DNA of 64,000 nucleotides from Cryptomeria japonica (Eukaryota > Streptophyta > Pinopsida > Cupressales > Cupressaceae), in the NCBI RefSeq assembly GCF_030272615.1, contig NW_026729303.1, positions 1-64,000 on the forward strand. The letters run 5' to 3'. Shown one piece after another: positions 55,995-64,000 of this stretch. Under the pieces are notes generated by a model. The model saw only the letters and a list, made by a program, of their open reading frames with translations. It had not been told where the DNA came from and did not search any database. The position numbers and the translations under genes were made by a program. How positions within the stretch are numbered: position 1 is the first letter of the stretch; each line of letters begins with the position of its first letter.

Positions 55995-57361
55995 TGATGG
56001 TATGATGAAAGAATAAGTATCTGGTCAACTACTGAGTGGGGGGAGTGAATCAGTACATAGAAAAACTGATACAAACTTCACCAATCTCAAAATCAATCTC
56101 TCAAAGTAAACTTAGAACTAACAATGTAATACCTCTGTCAAGATAAAAACTCATAGGATAAACCAATTGCCTATTACAACAAAGTAATAGTAAACAAATT
56201 CTTCATTTCTCAATGCTTTTGGCTATCATGTCTTATCAAAATAGTTAAGTCATTAAGTAAATCAACCATGAAAATATAACCACAAAAACATTCACCACTT
56301 AACACAAATATTTTTGACATGGAAACCAAAATAGGTAAAGCCAATGGTGAGATGAGACTCACAAGATAACTATCTAAACTCTTTTGAAGTTCACCCTGTT
56401 AGGAGCCTAGCTTGTTAAAGCTTTACAAAAAGTCCTATTAAGAACTGATCTTGTTAGGAATCACTCGGTTAAGGGATTGACTATAAATGACTTGTTAGAA
56501 GCAATACCCTATAAGGAGTAACCTCAATAAAGGATTTGAAAATCCAATCTAATGGATCACCTTGTTAGAGGATTTGAATAACACCAATCTTGTTAGAGCT
56601 TACCCGATTAGGGTATTTCAATTCTATTGTAATTGTTAGAAAACAACAGGAGTTTGTTGATATGTCTGAATAGTACTACACTTGCATGATTAGATCCATT
56701 TGATGCTCCTGTCTGCCTTTACTCAAACTACAAAAACATCATCCGATTCATCAACCACACACTTAATTGATCTGTACTCACTCTTTGCCAACTCATTAAA
56801 CGAAACAACTTCATCGACCTTATAAACAAATAAACCAGGTTGGTAACACAATAAAAACCTAATTCTCATAGAGATTAAAAACAAATCAGTTCAATTATGA
56901 TCATTGGATTACATAGAAATATCTACACATCAATCAAGAAAACCGTGATTGCTCCTTGATCACCGCTTCATTGAACTTAGTAACTCATCACGCACTTTGC
57001 ATTAGATGCAATAGATTTTCTCATTCCCTAGACAAAAACTATTACAACTCACCAAAATCTCTTGGAATTGTCTTCATACAATAATCATATGTGTCATAAT
57101 CATTACCTCTCATCATCAGATCATAAACCAATATAATCAATTCACCAGACTTAATCAGTTAGGGTTTATCAAAAAAAATAGGTAGGGTTTACTGGTTACA
57201 TCAATAGATAAAGTTTACACTAGTTACCAGTTCACTCTACAAATTATTCCTACTAGTTATAGTAACATTATTACAACAATATCAATAATATCATTACCGG
57301 TTAATTAGCATCAATGACAACATAACATATCATTGATGCAATCTTCATCTAAATGCCAATA
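55995..57361 (-). repeat. 5' LTR of copia B
   Basis: The 1367-bp LTR begins TGATGGTATGATG and ends ATGCCAATA, where CA has become TA, followed by the target copy GATCA. Confidence 0.9.
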
Positions 57362-58340
57362 GATCATTCTACTTAGGCTCTTTAGTCTGAATAGGAGTTA
57401 AAACAATATGATGTCCATCATCAAAACCACATTCTCTAATCTCTTTTCCAAAGTTCTCATCCACCTTTACATTTGCACTCTCCACTATCTTTCTCAGTCT
57501 CTTATTGTAGCATTGGTAGGCTTTTCTCTTTGTAGAATATCCAAAGAAAATTCCTTCATTACTTCTAGCATCAAACTTTCCTATATCCTCACCTTTCTTG
57601 ATATAACATTTGCTACCAAATACTCTAAAATATCTCATAGTAGGAACATGACCAAACCATATCTCATAAGGGGTCTTATTGGTATCACCTTTGATGTGAA
57701 CTTTGTTGAATGTGTAAACAACAGTGCGAATAGCTTCCAATAGATATTCAAAACATTCTCTTCAATCAACATAGTCCTAGGAGCATCCAAGAGAGTTATG
57801 TTCTTCCTTTCAAAACAACTCCATTCTGCTAAGGGGTTCTAGGAGGAGATAATTGTCTTCTAATTCCATGCTTCTCATAGAATGAATTGAACTCACTGGA
57901 AAACAATTCTCCTCCTCTATCAGATCTCAGATACTTCACCTTCAATCCAGACTTAGTCTGAACCTTAGCTTTGAATATCTTGAATTTTTTTAGCACTTCT
58001 GATTTCTCCTTCAAAAAGACAACCCACATCATCCTAGAATAATCATCAATTAGTATTATAAAATATCTATCACCCTGCATGCTTCTAACAATTGTAAGTA
58101 TGCATAGGTCAGTATGCACAAGATCTAGTAGTCCATCAGATGTATATTGTTTTCTCTTGAAATAAATTCTTGTTTTCTTACCCACTGACATTCCTTACAT
58201 ACTAGATTAGCAGGCTTAACAATCTTAGGCAGATCTCTAATAGAATGTGAAGAACTGATCTTGATCATTGAATCAAAATTAACATGACACATTCTCCTAT
58301 ACCACAACCAACTCTCATCAATATGAGCAATCAAACAACT
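57362..58340 (-). pseudogene. Copia A integrase
   Basis: The zinc domain reads SWLWYRRMCHVNFD and LVCKECQ near 58250. The core has LIDDYSRMMWVVFLKEK, LRSDRGGELF and a PRTP-QNGVV segment near 57830, where the glutamate side is damaged. The carboxyl part, 57369-57740, reads PYEIWFGHVPTMRYFRVFG and GIFFGYSTKRKAYQCYN. Frameshifts lie near 58190 and 57800. Confidence 0.86.
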
Positions 58341-58720
58341 TTTCTCACCAGCATTAAAAAAAAAATGTTACCTTCAGTCTTAGTTCTAGATGCAATCTCT
58401 ATACTAGAGGCATTTAAGATCTTGCATTTTCCATCCTTGAATTATAGATCATAACCTTTATTAACCATCTGTCCAACACTCAAAATATTATATTTCAAAC
58501 CTTCAACATACAAGACATCATCAGTGTTATTCTTACCATCAAAAGAAATAGAACGTCTCCCATGGATCACACAGGCTTTGTTATCTCCAAATCTAACAAT
58601 TCCACCATCATATCTTTCCATGCTCACAAATTTGCTTTTATCATTGGTCATATGATGTTAACAACCACTGTAAATTACCCATTCATCTTTTTCTTCAACT
58701 TTAGCAGCTAAAGCTTTTTC
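58341..58720 (-). pseudogene. Copia A protease (active site destroyed)
   Basis: The core near 58675 reads VIYSGC, a stop, and HHMTNDKSKF, so the active-site aspartate is tyrosine and the next serine is a stop. The downstream pattern YDGGIVRFGDNKACVIHGR and YVEGLKYNILSVGQM is clear. Confidence 0.8.
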
Positions 58721-59105
58721 CTCAATAGTACAACTAGTGGAATAAACAGGTATACGTCCATCTTCCTTAATGACAAGGAATATAACTTCATCTCCTTCTG
58801 ATTATTCATCTATAATACCTTCATCAACAACATAATAACAATTCTTCTGATTCCTATACTTCTGGTTAGGCTTTTAGGGCTTATCATATTTCTCGTGCTT
58901 GTCATATCTATCATTCCTATCATGCTTAACAAACTTATCATGCATGTCATACTTGGCCATTCTCTCTAGGTATCTAGAAGCAAAATGTCCTATCTTATTA
59001 CAAGAGAAACATTTCAAAGGCAACTTTCCATCATACTTATTGGCACCTTTAGGCAATCTCTAGCCAATCAATGCTTCAAGTTCATCCATCTCTCTTTCTT
59101 GCTCT

Positions 59106-59185
<80 letters not shown>

Positions 59186-59896
59186 ATATCTAGATATTTT
59201 GCACTCATCAGGATCATATTTTTTCTTATCGGATTCAGATGCAGATTCTCTAAATGCAATCTTAGGCTTTTCATGTGATTCTCCAAACTCAGTCAGCTCA
59301 AATGCAACAATATTTCCAACCAGCATATCTCTTGTTACTACACTCCATATCTCATCAATAGAAGCATCCCTATTTTTATAAGTAGGAGGCAAAGATCTCA
59401 GTACCTTAGAAACAATTTCATCTTCCTCAATGGTTCCACCGGCACATCTGATACCTAGGACAAGCTCATTCACCTTAGCCATGAAAGAGTGTATGTTCTC
59501 ATCATCTCCCATCTTCAACATCTCATATTTTCCTTTTAAACTCTATAACTTAGTAACCTTCACCTATTTATCACCTTCATACAAAATCTCAAGCTTCACC
59601 CAGATGTCATGTGTGGTTTGAAGTCCCATTACATTTGTCATCTCAAAATTAGTTAGGGTACTAAGAAAGGCTTCCTTCACTCTAATATTATGTTCATCTT
59701 CCTTGATCTCATCCAGTATAGTCGGTCCATTCGGAGGAATAGTATAGGAATTCTTTGTAATCTTCCAATCATCTTCACCAAGACATTTCAAGTGCACTTT
59801 CATCTGGTCTTTCCATATAAAATAGTTATTCCCATCAAATCTCATACTATCCTTCTTAAAGATAACACCTTGAGATTCCATCCTAAATCTCCTCAA
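58721..59896 (-). pseudogene. Copia A gag with Glu-Arg repeat
   Basis: The start region reads MRFDGNNYFIWKDQMKVHLK near 59840 and VMGLQTTHDIWVKLEILYEGDK. Next comes DEIVSKVLRSLPPTYKNRDASIDEI, an NIVAFELTEFG segment, and then a Glu-Arg run caused by a CT microsatellite. The gag goes on in the same frame with MDELEALIG, LPKGANKYDGKLPLK and the knuckle CFSCNKIGHFASRY, whose last cysteine is tyrosine. A histidine- and lysine-rich tail (KYDMHDKF, RYDKHEKYDK) follows. Confidence 0.85.
59111..59182. repeat. (CT)36 microsatellite in copia A gag
   Basis: Seventy-two bases of pure CT lie inside the gag frame and encode alternating glutamate and arginine on the minus strand. The frame is open on both sides. 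Confidence 0.97.
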
Positions 59897-59924
59897 GTGA
59901 TTAAGCTTCTATCAGAGGATCTAT

Positions 59925-59936
59925 CTCTGATACCAA
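59925..59936 (-). other. Primer-binding site of copia A
   Basis: On the element strand TTGGTATCAGAG starts one base after the LTR end and matches initiator methionine tRNA. Confidence 0.88.
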
Positions 59937-59937
59937 T

Positions 59938-61183
59938 TGTTAGCAGCAACCAAGTAGGAAGACTGAGCGAGGGGGAGGGGTTCAGTTAGTCTTCATCAAA
60001 ATATAAAAATTAATCACAAAATATAGATTTGATAAATTGCAGTAATAACACAGATAACAAAATTGAAAGCACAACACACAACACCAAGATTTTGATGTGG
60101 AAAACTTGGTTAAGAGAAAAACCACGGTGGGAACCTACCCACAGTAAGATGATACTCTATAGTAGTATGTGAAAATATTACAATGGGTAGTGCACATGCA
60201 CTCAGGCACACTTCCTAGAGCTCAGTGCTCAAATATAATGGCTCAGAAGGCTACAACCCTTAGAGAAGTCTCACTGACTTACAACAAGATTCAGACTAAA
60301 ATCTAAAATAATAGCATCTCCAAATGTCTGATTACAGTTCTGGTTAAGCACAAATGTCTTCCCCACAACACCAATTTCTTCTCAAATTCAATACCAAAGG
60401 ATAAATCACTTTTTCACACATAAACCTCTCTTTGATAGTGTAGACTAAAACTCGACACCTAAATTACATGAATATATCACCTATATATATAATTTATCAA
60501 CCTTAATAATAAGGTTGGCTAAACTCTCAACCCTCAATTATAAAATTACATCACACGATACAAAGAATGACCACCAAACTAATATAATGATTTACATAGC
60601 ATAACATGGACCTTAAATAATTTCCAAAACACTCATCTCCACTAGAAATCATGCCAAGATAAACCGCAACATGCTACACCACCAGGAAAAACTGCATAAC
60701 TTGAAAATCATCACCGGTTTATAGAATCCACCAATAACTCGCACAATGATCAATGTGGATCACCAAAACAAATGGGACATGAATAGGAAACATTAGCAAC
60801 AATGTTAGATTCATCAGGAACAACTACACCAACACCACTTATCAAATCTTCATCAGTCAACATCTAAAAGCACAAAAACACAACCAATCAACAATTGTCA
60901 TGAAGAAAGATAACTTGTGGGGAACCAAATCTTGATCCATCTGAAATGAAGATACAAAAGACCATCCCAATAAATATCCCAAAAAATATGCACAAGATCT
61001 TATCAGACCGAAATATACCGGAGGATATACCGAATTCTACAAAATAGTGATCAACAAAACCAAACTATAAACTGGATCATAAGATCTTCCCAATCTACAA
61101 TCACCAGAGCAATACATAGGAATATGTTGACATCAATGATGACAACATATCATAGTAGCAACAATAACCAACAATATCCAACA
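59938..61183 (-). repeat. 5' LTR of copia A
   Basis: The 1246-bp LTR begins TGTTAGCAGCAACC and ends ATATCCAACA. It gives the empty site for the solo LTR seen in the left LTR. Confidence 0.92.
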
Positions 61184-61188
61184 CTATC

Positions 61189-62030
61189 CCCATTCTCCTC
61201 ATAATTCTCATGATGTGGATGAATCACTAAATAGGGTTACTATTGACCAATTGGAGAAGATTGACAATGAATTTAAAAATATTCAATAATGGATGAGTCA
61301 ACAATACCCCAAAAGTGAGACAATGCATTTGATTGAAGGATTAAATAGAATGGTGCAAAGTGATTAAATCAGTGCTGATTTGTTGCATGGCCTTGCTCAT
61401 ATTTTTGACACTAATATCATGCCAATAAAAAGTTGTGCCAAAGTCCTTGGTTACTCTCAACCCACTAGTCAAGTTAATAATTCCATTTCTATTCCTACAT
61501 CCTTGCCTAGTGTGCCAAGTTTACATCTTCTATCATGTCTATTTCCACACAAAATGTTAATCCTACACACGTTAGTCATGGGGGAAATCCCATTAATCAA
61601 TATTCTTACATACCTCCTTCCATGAGTCTTCCATTTGTATCCCAATCATCTCCTATACCAACATACCATAGTGTTCCACCTCCTTATTATGAACCTCCAC
61701 CTACATATAACAATGTTACTCCTCCATCTCAATCCAACATGTCCTATTTCAATCCATCCACCAAATAAACCATGAATAATTTAGCCGCTCTCTTATATCT
61801 CTACAACAACAATTAGCTTCCATTACTCAATCCAAGTTTAATGTGCCTGTATTTGATGTATCAAGCCCATTATCCAATGATATTGTTCATGTATTTCCCC
61901 CTAAACATATGGAAGTCCCTCAATTGGAGTTGTACAATGGAAAGGTGATGCAACCATAACCAGTGAAAACCCTCAAAAGAGTCAACCGACTTATGCAGCA
62001 AGAGTAGCACAGTGAAAGAAGCCAAAAAAC
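61189..62030 (+). pseudogene. Outer gypsy element: leader and gag start
   Basis: Continuing from 45522, plus-strand frames show a hydrophilic region, then a proline- and tyrosine-rich stretch (61535-61768, with VPPPYYEPPP and FVSQSSPIPTYHS). Next come HMEVPQLELYNGK near 61910 and a QPTYAARVAQ segment near 61985. These suit the front of a plant gypsy gag. Stops and a frame change are present and no zinc knuckle is reached. Confidence 0.5.
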
Positions 62031-62820
62031 ATAACAAATTCATATAAATAGATCATATCGAAGATATAGAACTTTCGATAATCATCCGGTAATCATCAAA
62101 TTATCACCAAAGAACATCTAGTAGTTAACCAGTTACATGCAAGCTTCAAGCCAGAAACAACCCAATCGGGACTCTAAAGATTAACTAGATCATAATATGC
62201 AAATCTCAATCCTTATTCTAAGTTTTACTTCCTCTAGCCCTACAAATGATTACATAACATCATATTTATACCAATCGGAATATATCTGGGTTGGCCTCAA
62301 AAGATTACATTCACCAATGCAGGAAAAAGAAACGTGTAATTAGGTCAGCCCTAAGATTTAAGAAATCTCTCCAGAAAATCACAACCAAGTGATGTGGATT
62401 AGCAGGAAGGTCGGCCACATGCCAAGGAACATCGGACAAGACCCAAGATGGATCCACACACCAAGAATCACATCGAAAATGAATGAAAACCAACTGGTAA
62501 GCACAAGAACCATCTCGGGAACCCAAAAACAACCAAACAAAAGTGATAACTAATCGGAGAAGAACCCAAATGAATTAGAAATATGGAATCAACCACATGA
62601 AACCACCAAGAAATTGCCAACCAGATCTACCATGAATAAAAAGCAACTATCGATACATATTAGTAAGAATACTGAAACTACACAAAAAACTAAACAAGAA
62701 AGGAAAATGTTTTTGGTTGATGCAAGATTGTTCATCGACGGGGGATGCTCTTGCATCAGAAAACCCAGGTAGAAAAATATGTTCCGTGAGAGGCAACTCA
62801 TGAACATCTAAAAGGATTTG
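62031..62820. other. Unassigned stretch
   Basis: I see no domain, repeat or LTR border that I can support. Short ORFs on the minus strand (for example 62311-62532) show no family pattern. It may hold part of the chromovirus-like element to the right or an LTR. Confidence 0.3.
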
Positions 62821-64000
62821 GGATGAAGATCCCATGCTCATTCCTTATCCAAACATCTTCTTTATTTCCCAATCTCTTCTCTATCTCTTTCGGTGCTTCA
62901 ACCGACTTCTCCAACCTATGACTCTCTTTGTTTATCCTTCTTTGCTTCGGTCTGCACATTGCCATTGTTTCTGCAATTCTAATTTGGTTATGCCACAAGA
63001 CCTTATCCGGTTTGTTACCATCAACTCCCTATCAACTAGTTTTATCTTTCCATCAGACTCATTTGTCAGATGCTTCTTCCAACTCATGTCACCTTCTGGT
63101 ATAATCTCTGCAATTGGTTCTATAAGATCTTTCTTCAAATATTTTGATATAACCTCTGCAACAGGTTTCCTGCAACTTTTCTAAGGACTTAGATTCTTCA
63201 CCTCCTTCTCTTTCTCCTTCAAATAAATCAATGTGAACTTCTTCCCATCCTTTTCAATAGTAACTAGGTTTCTTCTATAGTCATAAATAGCTCCTCTATC
63301 ATACTGCCAAGGTTTTCCCAACAAGACATGACAAATGTTCATTGACACAATATCACATAAAAATTCATCTCTGAAAGGCCCAATATTGAAACTCACCCAA
63401 CACTGCACCTTTATCTCTACCTTTTGATCATCTTGTAACCAACTTGCCTCATAAGGATAAAACAAGACATGAAAAATATTCATTGACACGATATCACATA
63501 AAACTTCATCTGTGAAAGGCCCAATTTTGAAACTCACCCAACACTGCTCCTTTATCTCTACCTTCTGATCATCTTGTAACCAACTTACCTCATAAGGATA
63601 AGGATGCTCAAGCCTCTTCAACCCAAGCTTCTCAACCATCTCCTAAGATACTAAATTATCAGTACTTCCACTATCTATAATGACCTTGCAACACTTACCA
63701 CATTATTTGCATATAGTCCGGAAAAGATTCCTCCTCTGAGTAGATCCAATATCCTTTCTTCTAAACATAAGGGATTCTCCTTGCTCTAGTGCACAGTCAG
63801 ATCCAGTACCATCTGATTATTCATGTGCCACACAACTTATTGCCATTCCTTTCTTACATTCATAGGATCTATGTCTAGTTTCTCCACATTTGAAACAATT
63901 GCCAAGAAATTCTCTATCAATATTGTTGCTACCCTTCCTTAGTGTCTTTTGTTCCATATTTATACTCCAATTAGGTTTTGCCTCCTCTTCTTCAACTAAT
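62821..64000 (-). pseudogene. Chromovirus-like gag-protease with internal duplication
   Basis: From the right edge the minus strand gives a knuckle CFKCGETRHRSYEC near 63900-63860 (CX2CX4HX4C complete). It continues through IIDSGSTDNLVS near 63690-63655 (canonical DSGST protease site), then KLGLKRLEHPYPYEVSWLQDDQKV, QCWVSF, DEVLCDIVSMN and HVLLGKPWQYDRGAIYDYRRN near 63300. This is the chromovirus pattern, unlike elements E and D. Stops lie near 63643 and in the gag part. Left of 63180 a lysine- and glutamate-rich linker decays, and no RT is seen. Confidence 0.82.
63321..63602 (-). repeat. In-frame 141-bp tandem duplication in the protease
   Basis: Two copies of a 141-bp unit lie side by side; the word ACAAGACATG recurs at 63321 and 63462. 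The unit is 47 codons and repeats YPYEVSWLQDD to VSMNIFHVL. The reading frame stays open through both copies. Confidence 0.9.

Larger units (their letters stand above)
49632..57361 (-). mobile_element. Ty1/copia element B, inserted in copia A
   Basis: The element begins TGATGGTATGATG at both LTRs and is flanked by the exact 5-bp duplication GATCA at 49627-49631 and 57362-57366. It is of the same copia type as A and C. Its left LTR lacks the U3 beginning and its polypurine tract is missing. A solo LTR interrupts the coding region. Confidence 0.93.
45528..61183 (-). mobile_element. Ty1/copia element A, split by copia B
   Basis: Both LTRs, primer-binding site and polypurine tract are present. 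The flanks TTATC (45523-45527) and CTATC (61184-61188) match at four of five positions. Gag to integrase lies at 57362-59896 and the rest at 47906-49626. Copia B sits in the integrase-RT linker. The reading phase is kept when B and one target copy (7735 bp) are removed. A solo LTR has entered its left LTR. Its coding frames carry several shifts and stops, so it is old. Confidence 0.92.

Noticed and set aside
62834-63184. 116-codon plus-strand ORF
   Set aside because: It is the complement of the minus-strand linker behind the chromovirus-like protease and has no pattern of its own.

Overview
The window looks like intergenic DNA from a large-genome land plant. I found no intact host gene, tRNA, rRNA or CRISPR array. 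Nearly all of it is LTR retrotransposon sequence of several families, plus one LINE fragment, in nested insertions. Introns, CpG-depleted decay and repeat density argue against a bacterium or a compact genome. A gymnosperm or other giant-genome plant is my guess only; nothing here fixes the species.

Left block (1-21527). A Ty3/gypsy element on the minus strand (element E, 1 to about 10780) has its 5' LTR, primer-binding site, a roughly 3-kb leader, gag, protease, a G-patch-like linker, RT and RNase H; integrase and the 3' LTR lie beyond position 1. It abuts the ORF1 of a plant L1-type LINE (about 10790-12030) and probably interrupts it. A second, related gypsy element (element D, 14261-21527, minus) keeps gag, protease and the end of integrase but has lost RT, RNase H and most of integrase.

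Middle block (21528-38040). A decayed gypsy-like coding remnant (F) with a retropepsin motif is split by two insertions: a 2.55-kb non-autonomous LTR element (N, 22201-24748) with an unrecognised 180-codon ORF, and a Ty1/copia element (25458-31829, exact target duplication ACCTT) whose own 3' LTR holds a solo LTR with target duplication ATATC. Further right are a relative of N, another solo LTR (35752-36713, target duplication TCTAT) and a gypsy gag-protease scrap.

Right block (38041-64000). A plus-strand copia element (C) in one reading frame carries nine stop codons. Next comes a nest: a gypsy LTR and leader (43835-45522, resuming at 61189) is interrupted by copia A (45528-61183). Copia A has a solo LTR in its left LTR and copia B (49632-57361, target duplication GATCA) in its integrase-RT linker; copia B itself holds a further solo LTR (52384-53442). 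A chromovirus-like gag-protease piece with an in-frame 141-bp duplication ends the window.

The most unusual signal is in the leader of element E: 26 copies of a short core related to ACGCGCTAA, spaced almost without exception by exactly 21 bp, in blocks of five or six at 7078-7433 and 8951-9236. The 12-nt spacers are not conserved. Twenty-one bp equals seven codons and also two helical turns, so both a heptapeptide-repeat and a phased-binding-site reading are possible.
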